63,867 bases of DNA from Mesostigma viride. Taxonomy: Eukaryota > Streptophyta > Mesostigmatophyceae > Mesostigmatales > Mesostigmataceae. The translations under genes were made by a program, and so were the position numbers. Every line of letters starts with the position of its first letter. The first letter of the stretch is position 1. The stretch covers positions 1-63,867 of the forward strand of contig RPFO01000908.1 of the NCBI GenBank assembly GCA_009746045.1, written 5' to 3'. Of this stretch, positions 22,881 through 36,800 are shown piece by piece. Below the pieces are notes generated by a model. It had not been told where the DNA came from. It made no database searches and was given only the letters and a program-made list of their open reading frames with translations.

Positions 22881-24064
22881 CGTGGCTCGTGGCTCCTCGT
22901 CGTGGCAAACAAATATGTACCACTGAAATCAGGCATTTTCGCGGGACGAAGGTGAAGACGACGGCGATGGCGGCAGGTAGATCTCGCCAGTTTTCGCGCG
23001 AATTTCAGTGGCTGTTGGGTGGCACGACCATGATGATGCGTTCAAAGGTTGATAATGAGGTTTCTACGAGTTTGTTGAGGTACTGGGGCAAAGAAAACGT
23101 AGTTTTTTCCAGTTTCTCACCCAACTTTCATGCGGAAATCCTGGAAACCGGCATACATATTATTACGGCAGGACTCGGGTCTGCTGCGGCACCATGCTTG
23201 GTATTTCCATGGTGTTTCGACTTCTTAACACATGTTTATTCATTCCGAACGCCCGGACTCTCGGCTAAACCGAGATTTGTGCAGACTTTTATTGGGTAGT
23301 TCCGGGCATGATGGTGCCTGCAAATAGCGTAAGGCGTGACCGTGGCTATTGCTACGGTATGCTGTATTTTCCTGGAAATGGCCTCTGCCACCGGCTCAAT
23401 AGTGCTTGCAGGCGTAAACTTGTATATCGTGTTTCCACCTAGTTTCTGCCAGTTTTCCACTTATTTATACCGACCTCTGCCCAGCCTCTCTAAGACCGCC
23501 ATCCAACTCGACGTTGCTTGCATGTCAGCCATAGCAGGTTGCAGTCGTGCAGTATTTAGGTGCTGTATACGTCGTGAAGCCGTGAATATATCGTGAGGAT
23601 TGGATATTGATGGTTTATACTGCGTTGATTGTGCAAGAAGATCAGCTAGGTGCCCATAATCATGGTGTATAATCATGCGTTGTTAGCATCTTGCCACCAT
23701 TTGCTAGCATGCATTCCAGCGTCATCTTCGCCTGCATGTAAGCTCATGGATCACTCAACCTATCCAAGCCTTGCATTACACATGCCTCTTTCTTTCAGTA
23801 TTGCGCACGTTGTGGAATGAAAACCCAGTGCCTCCCTTCCCACGAGGCATGTATGTGCTCAACACGTTGTGAGAGTGGATGATGCTTTGGCTATGGCTGC
23901 CTGATTCAGTCATATTATGTCATCCAGTCATGATGTTTGATGCATGTTTGATGCTGTATAACTTATACAACATTTTCAACGTTTTGACGCTCTAGCTCCT
24001 GTATTTGATCTAGCTCCTGTATAGCCATGATGATCTTCCCCCCCATGGGATGATGTGACGGAAT
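22881..24064. other. Spacer without supported gene
   Basis: Open frames here (for example 22832-23299 on the + strand) have no recognisable domain, and the start of that one lies in the repeated leader. The sequence is otherwise unremarkable. Confidence 0.5.
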
Positions 24065-24568
24065 GCAATATACGAGAATGCTCATAACTTTTGACTCCGG
24101 CCATGAAATTTCATCGGGTTGGTTGCATTAGACTCGTCTTTTGAAGACGAACACGCTGATATAATTTTCTACAGCTATCGCTCAATATTTCCGAAGATAC
24201 CGGCACCGCCCTGCCCAGCAAATATCGTTGTTGCAATATACGAGAAAGCTCATAACTTTTGACTCCGGCCTTGAAATTTCATCGGGTTGGTTGCATTAGA
24301 CTCGTCTTTTGAAGACGAACACGCTGATATAATTTTCTACAGCTATCGCTCAATATTCCCGAAGATACCGCCACCGCCCTGCCCAACAAATATCGCTGTT
24401 GCAATATACGAGAAAGCTCATAACTTTTGACTCCGGCCATGAAATTTCATCGGGTTGGTTGCATTAGACTCGTCTTTTGAAGACGAAGACGCTGATATAA
24501 TTTTCGACAGCTATCGCTCAATATTTCCGAAGATACCGGCACCGCCCTGCCCAGCAAATATCGTTGTT
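24065..24568 (+). repeat. Three 168-bp monomers, candidate retroelement 5' UTR
   Basis: Units start with GCAATATACGAGA at 24065, 24233 and 24401, exactly 168 bp apart, and differ by only a few bases. Each contains ACGCTGATATAATTTTC and a GTCTTTTGAAGAC inverted repeat. Reverse-complement similarity to the LINE leader at 22735-22830 and direct placement in front of an ATG suggest tandem promoter monomers, as known for some mammalian L1 elements. Confidence 0.75.
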
Positions 24569-24581
24569 TTTTCAGCTCGAT

Positions 24582-24734
24582 ATGGCGGAATACGACTCAT
24601 CCCAGCAATCACAAGCGTCCGCGGCCCTGCACCAACTCGCTGATGAAGCCATGGCGTCATTGGAAACACCCTTGCACGCTATGGGGGGGGCCCACAATCA
24701 ATCTACAATACCCATGCCAAATTTTATTACTTGA
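24582..24734 (+). pseudogene. Short truncated frame behind the 168-bp monomers
   Basis: ATG at 24582 lies 13 bp after the last monomer and opens 50 codons (MAEYDSSQQSQASAALHQLA at the start) ending in TGA at 24732-24734. A G8 run (24683-24690) lies two thirds through. The -1 frame after it stays open for about 20 codons longer, so this may be a further frameshifted start of a retroelement ORF. It is cut off by the satellite array beginning at 24802. Function unknown. Confidence 0.35.
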
Positions 24735-24801
24735 GGAGACGCCATTTCAACAAATACATGACAATTGATGCTCATTGTGAATGCGTTTCCACATGAAATC
24801 A

Positions 24802-27800
24802 TTGCCCTTTATACTACTGCCAAAACCAATTGTTCCGCAAACTCTTCCGGCAAACGTTGTCCGTACCCGAGTAGCGCAAAAATCCGAACGCACAATTTGT
24901 TTCCGCAAAATCTTTACGCAGATCCTGGCCGTAGGCTTTCTAGCGGCCTGTCACCGCGTAGCGTCTGGCGCCCAAACTTTTCTCAACACGGAACTCAAAC
25001 AAATACCTGCCAACCGTCAATCAGTAAAAGCGTTTCGACTAGAAACGGCCGTAACCTCCTCGTAACCGTGAATTTTTCCGAGTAGCTAAGCGCCAAAGCC
25101 TTGCGTTCCGAGTTGAGCTTGAAATTGGCCTAGGCGTTTGGAACGGACGAGGGAAATTGGCAAGGAAAGCGGCGAGGAGAGGACCGATTCAAGGGGTATT
25201 TGGCGGTTGCTGGCAACAAGCGAGAAAGCTGACGGACGGACCTGACGTGCTGACATACCAGGTTTAGTTGCGGTTCGGTTCAGCCACCGGCTTCCCAAAA
25301 TAGGCCAGCAAACCGTCCGGCACCATGAGTTTGCATGGAATCGTGGCGTAATCCATGGAATCCCAGGCTGTGGCCGGCCGTACAGGTTCGGCTGTCTTGC
25401 TAGTGGGCGGGCTGTGTGAGCGGGAGTGTACGGCTGTGCTGGTACTCGCCGTTGAGGCACAAAAAGCCGTTGAGGCACAGAATCTGCCAAGTAGCGGGGG
25501 TTCGGGGGCGGAGCCCCCGATCTTGTTGCCCTTTATACTACTTTTTGGCTGCGCCAATTGTTCCGCAAACTCTTCCGGCAAACGTTGTCCGTACCCGAGT
25601 AGCGCAAAAATCCGAACGCACAATTTGTTTCCGCAAAATCTTTACGCAGATCCTGGCCGTAAGCTTTCTAGCGGCCTGTCACCGCGTAGCGTCTGGCGCC
25701 CAAACTTTTCTCAACACGGAACTCAAACAAATACCTGCCAACCGTCAATCAGTAAAAGCGTTTCGACTAGAAACGGCCGTAACCTCCTCGTAACCGTGAA
25801 TTTTTCCGAGTAGCTAAGCGCCAAAGCCTTGCGTTCCGAGTTGAGCTTGAAATTGGCCTAGGCGTTTGGAACGGACGAGGGAAATTGGCGAGGAAAGCGG
25901 CGAGGAGAGGACCGATTCAAGGGTATTTGGCGGTTGCTGGCAAAAAGTGAGAAATCTGACGGACGGACCTGACGTGCTGACATACCAGGTTTAGTTGCGG
26001 TTCGGTTCAGCCACCGGCTTCCCAAAATAGGCCAGCAACCCGTCCGGCACCATGAGTTTGCATGGAATCGTGGCGTAATCCATGGAATCACAGGCTGTGG
26101 CCGGCCGTACAGGTTCGGCTGTCTTGCTAGTGGGCGGGCTGTGTAAGCGGGAGTGTACGGCTGTGCTGGTACTCGCCGTTGAGGCACAAAAAGCCGTTGA
26201 GGCACAGAATCTGCCAAGTAGCGGGGGTTCGGGGGCGGAGCCCCCGATCTTGTTGCCCTTTATACTACGATTATGGTCCGCCAATTGTTCCGCAAACTCT
26301 TCCGGCAAACGTTGTCCGTACCCTAGTAGCGCAAAAATCCGAACGCACAATTTGTTTCCACAAAATCTTTCAGCAGATCGCGTCCGTAGGCTTTCTAGCG
26401 GCCTGTCACCGCGTAGCGTCCGGCACCCAAACTCTTCTAAGACGGGAACTCAAACAAATACCCCGTGACGACAGTAGTAGTCAGTAAAACAGACTAAAAC
26501 GGCCGTTACCTGCGCGTAACGGTCCAGAACTCCGAGTTTCTAAGCTCCGTAGCTATCGACGACGATGCGTGCCAAGTTCAGCTTGAAATTGGCCTAGGCG
26601 TTTGGGCCGGACGAGGGAAATTGGCGAGGAAAACGGCGAGGAGAGGACCGATTCAAGTGGTATTTGGCGGTTGCTGGCAAAAAGTGAGGAATCTGACGGA
26701 CGGACCTGACGTGCTGACATACCAGGTTTAGTTGCGGTTCGGTTCAGCCACCGGCTTCCCAAAATAGGCCAGCAACCCGTCCGGCACCATGAGTTTGCAT
26801 GGAATCGTGGCGTAATCCATGGAATCACAGGCTGTGGCCGGCCGTACAGGTTCGGCTGTCTTGCTAGTGGGCGGGCTGTGTAAGCGGGAGTGTACGGCTG
26901 TGCTGGTACTCGCCGTTGAGGCACAAAAAGCCGTTGAGGCACAGAATCTGCCAAGTAGCGGGGGTTCGGGGGCGGAGCCCCCGATCTTGTTGCCCTTTAT
27001 ACTACGATTATGGTCCGCCAATTGTTCCGCAAACTCTTCCGGCAAACGTTGTCCGTACCGAGTAGCGCAAAAATCCGAACGCACAATTTGTTTCCACAAA
27101 ATCTTTCAGCAGATCGCGTCCGTAGGCTTTCTAGCGGCCTGTCACCGCGTAGCGTCCGGCACCCAAACTCTTCTAAGACGGGAACTCAAACAAATACCCC
27201 GTGACGACAGTAGTAGTCAGTAAAACAGACTAAAACGGCCGTTACCTGCGCGTAACGGTCCAGAACTCCGAGTTTCTAAGCTCCGTAGCTATCGACGACG
27301 ATGCGTGCCAAGTTCAGCTTGAAATTGGCCTAGGCGTTTGGGCCGGACGAGGGAAATTGGCGAGGAAAACGGCGAGGAGAGGACCGATTCAAGTGGTATT
27401 TGGCGGTTGCTGGCAAAAAGTGAGGAATCTGACGGACGGACCTGACGTGCTGACATACCAGGTTTAGTTGCGGTTCGGTTCAGCCACCGGCTTCCCAAAA
27501 TAGGCCAGCAACCCGTCCGGCACCATGAGTTTGCATGGAATCGTGGCGTAATCCATGGAATCACAGGCTGTGGCCGGCCGTACAGGTTCGGCTGTCTTGC
27601 TAGTGGGCGGGCTGTGTAAGCGGGAGTGTACGGCTGTGCTGGTACTCGCCGTTGAGGCACAAAAAGCCGTTGAGGCACAGAATCTGCCAAGTAGCGGGGG
27701 TTCGGGGGCGGAGCCCCCGATCTTGTTGCCCTTTATACTACGATTATGGTCCGCCAATTGTTCCGCAAACTCTTCCGGCAAACGTTGTCCGTACCGAGTA

Positions 27801-30800
27801 GCGCAAAAATCCGAACGCACAATTTGTTTCCACAAAATCTTTCAGCAGATCGCGTCCGTAGGCTTTCTAGCGGCCTGTCACCGCGTAGCGTCCGGCACCC
27901 AAACTCTTCTAAGACGGGAACTCAAACAAATACCCCGTGACGACAGTAGTAGTCAGTAAAACAGACTAAAACGGCCGTTACCTGCGCGTAACGGTCCAGA
28001 ACTCCGAGTTTCTAAGCTCCGTAGCTATCGACGACGATGCGTGCCAAGTTCAGCTTGAAATTGGCCTAGGCGTTTGGGCCGGACGAGGGAAATTGGCGAG
28101 GAAAACGGCGAGGAGAGGACCGATTCAAGTGGTATTTGGCGGTTGCTGGCAAAAAGTGAGGAATCTGACGGACGGACCTGACGTGCTGACATACCAGGTT
28201 TAGTTGCGGTTCGGTTCAGCCACCGGCTTCCCAAAATAGGCCAGCAACCCGTCCGGCACCATGAGTTTGCATGGAATCGTGGCGTAATCCATGGAATCAC
28301 AGGCTGTGGCCGGCCGTACAGGTTCGGCTGTCTTGCTAGTGGGCGGGCTGTGTAAGCGGGAGTGTACGGCTGTGCTGGTACTCGCCGTTGAGGCACAAAA
28401 AGCCGTTGAGGCACAGAATCTGCCAAGTAGCGGGGGTTCGGGGGCGGAGCCCCCGATCTTGTTGCCCTTTATACTACGATTATGGTCCGCCAATTGTTCC
28501 GCAAACTCTTCCGGCAAACGTTGTCCGTACACGAGTAGCGCAAAAATCCGAACGCACAATTTGTTTCCACAAAATCTTTCAGCAGATCGCGTCCGTAGGC
28601 TTTCTAGCGGCCTGTCACCGCGTAGCGTCCGGCACCCAAACTCTTCTAAGACGGGAACTCAAACAAATACCCCGTGACGACAGTAGTAGTCAGTAAAACA
28701 GACTAAAACGGCCGTTACCTGCGCGTAACGGTCCAGAACTCCGAGTTTCTAAGCTCCGTAGCTATCGACGACGATGCGTGCCAAGTTCAGCTTGAAATTG
28801 GCCTAGGCGTTTGGGCCGGACGAGGGAAATTGGCGAGGAAAACGGCGAGGAGAGGACCGATTCAAGTGGTATTTGGCGGTTGCTGGCAAAAAGTGAGGAA
28901 TCTGACGGACGGACCTGACGTGCTGACATACCAGGTTTAGTTGCGGTTCGGTTCAGCCACCGGCTTCCCAAAATAGGCCAGCAACCCGTCCGGCACCATG
29001 AGTTTGCATGGAATCGTGGCGTAATCCATGGAATCACAGGCTGTGGCCGGCCGTACAGGTTCGGCTGTCTTGCTAGTGGGCGGGCTGTGTAAGCGGGAGT
29101 GTACGGCTGTGCTGGTACTCGCCGTTGAGGCACAAAAAGCCGTTGAGGCACAGAATCTGCCAAGTAGCGGGGGTTCGGGGGCGGAGCCCCCGATCTTGTT
29201 GCCCTTATATACTACTTAGGTCGCCAATTGTTCCGCAAACTCTTCCGGCAAACGTTGTCCGTACACGAGTAGCGCAAAAATCCGAACGCACAATTTGTTT
29301 CCACAAAATCTTTCAGCAGATCGCGTCCGTAGGCTTTCTAGCGGCCTGTCACCGCGTAGCGTCCGGCACCCAAACTCTTCTAAGACGGGAACTCAAACAA
29401 ATACCCCGTGACGACAGTAGTAGTCAGTAAAACAGACTAAAACGGCCGTTACCTGCGCGTAACGGTCCAGAACTCCGAGTTTCTAAGCTCCGTAGCTATC
29501 GACGACGATGCGTGCCAAGTTCAGCTTGAAATTGGCCTAGGCGTTTGGGCCGGACGAGGGAAATTGGCGAGGAAAACGGCGAGGAGAGGACCGATTCAAG
29601 TGGTATTTGGCGGTTGCTGGCAAAAAGTGAGGAATCTGACGGACGGACCTGACGTGCTGACATACCAGGTTTAGTTGCGGTTCGGTTCAGCCACCGGCTT
29701 CCCAAAATAGGCCAGCAACCCGTCCGGCACCATGAGTTTGCATGGAATCGTGGCGTAATCCATGGAATCACAGGCTGTGGCCGGCCGTACAGGTTCGGCT
29801 GTCTTGCTAGTGGGCGGGCTGTGTAAGCGGGAGTGTACGGCTGTGCTGGTACTCGCCGTTGAGGCACAAAAAGCCGTTGAGGCACAGAATCTGCCAAGTA
29901 GCGGGGGTTCGGGGGCGGAGCCCCCGATCTTGTTGCCCTTTATACTACGATTATGGTCGCCAATTGTTCCGCAAACTCTTCCGGCAAACGTTGTCCGTAC
30001 CGAGTAGCGCAAAAATCCGAACGCACAATTTGTTTCCACAAAATCTTTCAGCAGATCGCGTCCGTAGGCTTTCTAGCGGCCTGTCACCGCGTAGCGTCCG
30101 GCACCCAAACTCTTCTAAGACGGGAACTCAAACAAATACCCCGTGACGACAGTAGTAGTCAGTAAAACAGACTAAAACGGCCGTTACCTGCGCGTAACGG
30201 TCCAGAACTCCGAGTTTCTAAGCTCCGTAGCTATCGACGACGATGCGTGCCAAGTTCAGCTTGAAATTGGCCTAGGCGTTTGGGCCGGACGAGGGAAATT
30301 GGCGAGGAAAACGGCGAGGAGAGGACCGATTCAAGTGGTATTTGGCGGTTGCTGGCAAAAAGTGAGGAATCTGACGGACGGACCTGACGTGCTGACATAC
30401 CAGGTTTAGTTGCGGTTCGGTTCAGCCACCGGCTTCCCAAAATAGGCCAGCAACCCGTCCGGCACCATGAGTTTGCATGGAATCGTGGCGTAATCCATGG
30501 AATCACAGGCTGTGGCCGGCCGTACAGGTTCGGCTGTCTTGCTAGTGGGCGGGCTGTGTAAGCGGGAGTGTACGGCTGTGCTGGTACTCGCCGTTGAGGC
30601 ACAAAAAGCCGTTGAGGCACAGAATCTGCCAAGTAGCGGGGGTTCGGGGGCGGAGCCCCCGATCTTGTTGCCCTTTATACTACGATTATGGTCCGCCAAT
30701 TGTTCCGCAAACTCTTCCGGCAAACGTTGTCCGTACACGAGTAGCGCAAAAATCCGAACGCACAATTTGTTTCCACAAAATCTTTCAGCAGATCGCGTCC

Positions 30801-33800
30801 GTAGGCTTTCTAGCGGCCTGTCACCGCGTAGCGTCCGGCACCCAAACTCTTCTAAGACGGGAACTCAAACAAATACCCCGTGACGACAGTAGTAGTCAGT
30901 AAAACAGACTAAAACGGCCGTTACCTGCGCGTAACGGTCCAGAACTCCGAGTTTCTAAGCTCCGTAGCTATCGACGACGATGCGTGCCAAGTTCAGCTTG
31001 AAATTGGCCTAGGCGTTTGGGCCGGACGAGGGAAATTGGCGAGGAAAACGGCGAGGAGAGGACCGATTCAAGTGGTATTTGGCGGTTGCTGGCAAAAAGT
31101 GAGGAATCTGACGGACGGACCTGACGTGCTGACATACCAGGTTTAGTTGCGGTTCGGTTCAGCCACCGGCTTCCCAAAATAGGCCAGCAACCCGTCCGGC
31201 ACCATGAGTTTGCATGGAATCGTGGCGTAATCCATGGAATCACAGGCTGTGGCCGGCCGTACAGGTTCGGCTGTCTTGCTAGTGGGCGGGCTGTGTAAGC
31301 GGGAGTGTACGGCTGTGCTGGTACTCGCCGTTGAGGCACAAAAAGCCGTTGAGGCACAGAATCTGCCAAGTAGCGGGGGTTCGGGGGCGGAGCCCCCGAT
31401 CTTGTTGCCCTTTATACTACGATTATGGTCGCCAATTGTTCCGCAAACTCTTCCGGCAAACGTTGTCCGTACACGAGTAGCGCAAAAATCCGAACGCACA
31501 ATTTGTTTCCACAAAATCTTTCAGCAGATCGCGTCCGTAGGCTTTCTAGCGGCCTGTCACCGCGTAGCGTCCGGCACCCAAACTCTTCTAAGACGGGAAC
31601 TCAAACAAATACCCCGTGACGACAGTAGTAGTCAGTAAAACAGACTAAAACGGCCGTTACCTGCGCGTAACGGTCCAGAACTCCGAGTTTCTAAGCTCCG
31701 TAGCTATCGACGACGATGCGTGCCAAGTTCAGCTTGAAATTGGCCTAGGCGTTTGGGCCGGACGAGGGAAATTGGCGAGGAAAACGGCGAGGAGAGGACC
31801 GATTCAAGTGGTATTTGGCGGTTGCTGGCAAAAAGTGAGGAATCTGACGGACGGACCTGACGTGCTGACATACCAGGTTTAGTTGCGGTTCGGTTCAGCC
31901 ACCGGCTTCCCAAAATAGGCCAGCAACCCGTCCGGCACCATGAGTTTGCATGGAATCGTGGCGTAATCCATGGAATCACAGGCTGTGGCCGGCCGTACAG
32001 GTTCGGCTGTCTTGCTAGTGGGCGGGCTGTGTAAGCGGGAGTGTACGGCTGTGCTGGTACTCGCCGTTGAGGCACAAAAAGCCGTTGAGGCACAGAATCT
32101 GCCAAGTAGCGGGGGTTCGGGGGCGGAGCCCCCGATCTTGTTGCCCTTTATACTACTTTTAGGTCGCCAATTGTTCCGCAAACTCTTCCGGCAAACGTTG
32201 TCCGTACACGAGTAGCGCAAAAATCCGAACGCACAATTTGTTTCCACAAAATCTTTCAGCAGATCGCGTCCGTAGGCTTTCTAGCGGCCTGTCACCGCGT
32301 AGCGTCCGGCACCCAAACTCTTCTAAGACGGGAACTCAAACAAATACCCCGTGACGACAGTAGTAGTCAGTAAAACAGACTAAAACGGCCGTTACCTGCG
32401 CGTAACGGTCCAGAACTCCGAGTTTCTAAGCTCCGTAGCTATCGACGACGATGCGTGCCAAGTTCAGCTTGAAATTGGCCTAGGCGTTTGGGCCGGACGA
32501 GGGAAATTGGCGAGGAAAACGGCGAGGAGAGGACCGATTCAAGTGGTATTTGGCGGTTGCTGGCAAAAAGTGAGGAATCTGACGGACGGACCTGACGTGC
32601 TGACATACCAGGTTTAGTTGCGGTTCGGTTCAGCCACCGGCTTCCCAAAATAGGCCAGCAACCCGTCCGGCACCATGAGTTTGCATGGAATCGTGGCGTA
32701 ATCCATGGAATCACAGGCTGTGGCCGGCCGTACAGGTTCGGCTGTCTTGCTAGTGGGCGGGCTGTGTAAGCGGGAGTGTACGGCTGTGCTGGTACTCGCC
32801 GTTGAGGCACAAAAAGCCGTTGAGGCACAGAATCTGCCAAGTAGCGGGGGTTCGGGGGCGGAGCCCCCGATCTTGTTGCCCTTTATACTACGATTATGGT
32901 CGCCAATTGTTCCGCAAACTCTTCCGGCAAACGTTGTCCGTACACGAGTAGCGCAAAAATCCGAACGCACAATTTGTTTCCACAAAATCTTTCAGCAGAT
33001 CGCGTCCGTAGGCTTTCTAGCGGCCTGTCACCGCGTAGCGTCCGGCACCCAAACTCTTCTAAGACGGGAACTCAAACAAATACCCCGTGACGACAGTAGT
33101 AGTCAGTAAAACAGACTAAAACGGCCGTTACCTGCGCGTAACGGTCCAGAACTCCGAGTTTCTAAGCTCCGTAGCTATCGACGACGATGCGTGCCAAGTT
33201 CAGCTTGAAATTGGCCTAGGCGTTTGGGCCGGACGAGGGAAATTGGCGAGGAAAACGGCGAGGAGAGGACCGATTCAAGTGGTATTTGGCGGTTGCTGGC
33301 AAAAAGTGAGGAATCTGACGGACGGACCTGACGTGCTGACATACCAGGTTTAGTTGCGGTTCGGTTCAGCCACCGGCTTCCCAAAATAGGCCAGCAACCC
33401 GTCCGGCACCATGAGTTTGCATGGAATCGTGGCGTAATCCATGGAATCACAGGCTGTGGCCGGCCGTACAGGTTCGGCTGTCTTGCTAGTGGGCGGGCTG
33501 TGTAAGCGGGAGTGTACGGCTGTGCTGGTACTCGCCGTTGAGGCACAAAAAGCCGTTGAGGCACAGAATCTGCCAAGTAGCGGGGGTTCGGGGGCGGAGC
33601 CCCCGATCTTGTTGCCCTTATATACTACTTTTAGGTCGCCAATTGTTCCGCAAACTCTTCCGGCAAACGTTGTCCGTACACGAGTAGCGCAAAAATCCGA
33701 ACGCACAATTTGTTTCCACAAAATCTTTCAGCAGATCGCGTCCGTAGGCTTTCTAGCGGCCTGTCACCGCGTAGCGTCCGGCACCCAAACTCTTCTAAGA

Positions 33801-36800
33801 CGGGAACTCAAACAAATACCCCGTGACGACAGTAGTAGTCAGTAAAACAGACTAAAACGGCCGTTACCTGCGCGTAACGGTCCAGAACTCCGAGTTTCTA
33901 AGCTCCGTAGCTATCGACGACGATGCGTGCCAAGTTCAGCTTGAAATTGGCCTAGGCGTTTGGGCCGGACGAGGGAAATTGGCGAGGAAAACGGCGAGGA
34001 GAGGACCGATTCAAGTGGTATTTGGCGGTTGCTGGCAAAAAGTGAGGAATCTGACGGACGGACCTGACGTGCTGACATACCAGGTTTAGTTGCGGTTCGG
34101 TTCAGCCACCGGCTTCCCAAAATAGGCCAGCAACCCGTCCGGCACCATGAGTTTGCATGGAATCGTGGCGTAATCCATGGAATCACAGGCTGTGGCCGGC
34201 CGTACAGGTTCGGCTGTCTTGCTAGTGGGCGGGCTGTGTAAGCGGGAGTGTACGGCTGTGCTGGTACTCGCCGTTGAGGCACAAAAAGCCGTTGAGGCAC
34301 AGAATCTGCCAAGTAGCGGGGGTTCGGGGGCGGAGCCCCCGATCTTGTTGCCCTTTATACTACGATTATGGTCGCCAATTGTTCCGCAAACTCTTCCGGC
34401 AAACGTTGTCCGTACACGAGTAGCGCAAAAATCCGAACGCACAATTTGTTTCCACAAAATCTTTCAGCAGATCGCGTCCGTAGGCTTTCTAGCGGCCTGT
34501 CACCGCGTAGCGTCCGGCACCCAAACTCTTCTAAGACGGGAACTCAAACAAATACCCCGTGACGACAGTAGTAGTCAGTAAAACAGACTAAAACGGCCGT
34601 TACCTGCGCGTAACGGTCCAGAACTCCGAGTTTCTAAGCTCCGTAGCTATCGACGACGATGCGTGCCAAGTTCAGCTTGAAATTGGCCTAGGCGTTTGGG
34701 CCGGACGAGGGAAATTGGCGAGGAAAACGGCGAGGAGAGGACCGATTCAAGTGGTATTTGGCGGTTGCTGGCAAAAAGTGAGGAATCTGACGGACGGACC
34801 TGACGTGCTGACATACCAGGTTTAGTTGCGGTTCGGTTCAGCCACCGGCTTCCCAAAATAGGCCAGCAACCCGTCCGGCACCATGAGTTTGCATGGAATC
34901 GTGGCGTAATCCATGGAATCACAGGCTGTGGCCGGCCGTACAGGTTCGGCTGTCTTGCTAGTGGGCGGGCTGTGTAAGCGGGAGTGTACGGCTGTGCTGG
35001 TACTCGCCGTTGAGGCACAAAAAGCCGTTGAGGCACAGAATCTGCCAAGTAGCGGGGGTTCGGGGGCGGAGCCCCCGATCTTGTTGCCCTTTATACTACT
35101 TATGGTCGCCAATTGTTCCGCAAACTCTTCCGGCAAACGTTGTCCGTACACGAGTAGCGCAAAAATCCGAACGCACAATTTGTTTCCACAAAATCTTTCA
35201 GCAGATCGCGTCCGTAGGCTTTCTAGCGGCCTGTCACCGCGTAGCGTCCGGCACCCAAACTCTTCTAAGACGGGAACTCAAACAAATACCCCGTGACGAC
35301 AGTAGTAGTCAGTAAAACAGACTAAAACGGCCGTTACCTGCGCGTAACGGTCCAGAACTCCGAGTTTCTAAGCTCCGTAGCTATCGACGACGATGCGTGC
35401 CAAGTTCAGCTTGAAATTGGCCTAGGCGTTTGGGCCGGACGAGGGAAATTGGCGAGGAAAACGGCGAGGAGAGGACCGATTCAAGTGGTATTTGGCGGTT
35501 GCTGGCAAAAAGTGAGGAATCTGACGGACGGACCTGACGTGCTGACATACCAGGTTTAGTTGCGGTTCGGTTCAGCCACCGGCTTCCCAAAATAGGCCAG
35601 CAACCCGTCCGGCACCATGAGTTTGCATGGAATCGTGGCGTAATCCATGGAATCACAGGCTGTGGCCGGCCGTACAGGTTCGGCTGTCTTGCTAGTGGGC
35701 GGGCTGTGTAAGCGGGAGTGTACGGCTGTGCTGGTACTCGCCGTTGAGGCACAAAAAGCCGTTGAGGCACAGAATCTGCCAAGTAGCGGGGGTTCGGGGG
35801 CGGAGCCCCCGATCTTGTTGCCCTTATATACTACTTTTAGGTCGCCCAATTGTTCCGCAAACTCTTCCGGCAAACGTTGTCCGTACACGAGTAGCGCAAA
35901 AATCCGAACGCACAATTTGTTTCCACAAAATCTTTCAGCAGATCGCGTCCGTAGGCTTTCTAGCGGCCTGTCACCGCGTAGCGTCCGGCACCCAAACTCT
36001 TCTAAGACGGGAACTCAAACAAATACCCCGTGACGACAGTAGTAGTCAGTAAAACAGACTAAAACGGCCGTTACCTGCGCGTAACGGTCCAGAACTCCGA
36101 GTTTCTAAGCTCCGTAGCTATCGACGACGATGCGTGCCAAGTTCAGCTTGAAATTGGCCTAGGCGTTTGGGCCGGACGAGGGAAATTGGCGAGGAAAACG
36201 GCGAGGAGAGGACCGATTCAAGTGGTATTTGGCGGTTGCTGGCAAAAAGTGAGGAATCTGACGGACGGACCTGACGTGCTGACATACCAGGTTTAGTTGC
36301 GGTTCGGTTCAGCCACCGGCTTCCCAAAATAGGCCAGCAACCCGTCCGGCACCATGAGTTTGCATGGAATCGTGGCGTAATCCATGGAATCACAGGCTGT
36401 GGCCGGCCGTACAGGTTCGGCTGTCTTGCTAGTGGGCGGGCTGTGTAAGCGGGAGTGTACGGCTGTGCTGGTACTCGCCGTTGAGGCACAAAAAGCCGTT
36501 GAGGCACAGAATCTGCCAAGTAGCGGGGGTTCGGGGGCGGAGCCCCCGATCTTGTTGCCCTTTATACTACGATTATGGTCCGCCAATTGTTCCGCAAACT
36601 CTTCCGGCAAACGTTGTCCGTACACGAGTAGCGCAAAAATCCGAACGCACAATTTGTTTCCACAAAATCTTTCAGCAGATCGCGTCCGTAGGCTTTCTAG
36701 CGGCCTGTCACCGCGTAGCGTCCGGCACCCAAACTCTTCTAAGACGGGAACTCAAACAAATACCCCGTGACGACAGTAGTAGTCAGTAAAACAGACTAAA

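Noticed and set aside
22832-23299. 155-codon plus-strand frame
   Set aside because: It begins inside the repeated LINE leader, has no recognisable domain and no splice or promoter support.
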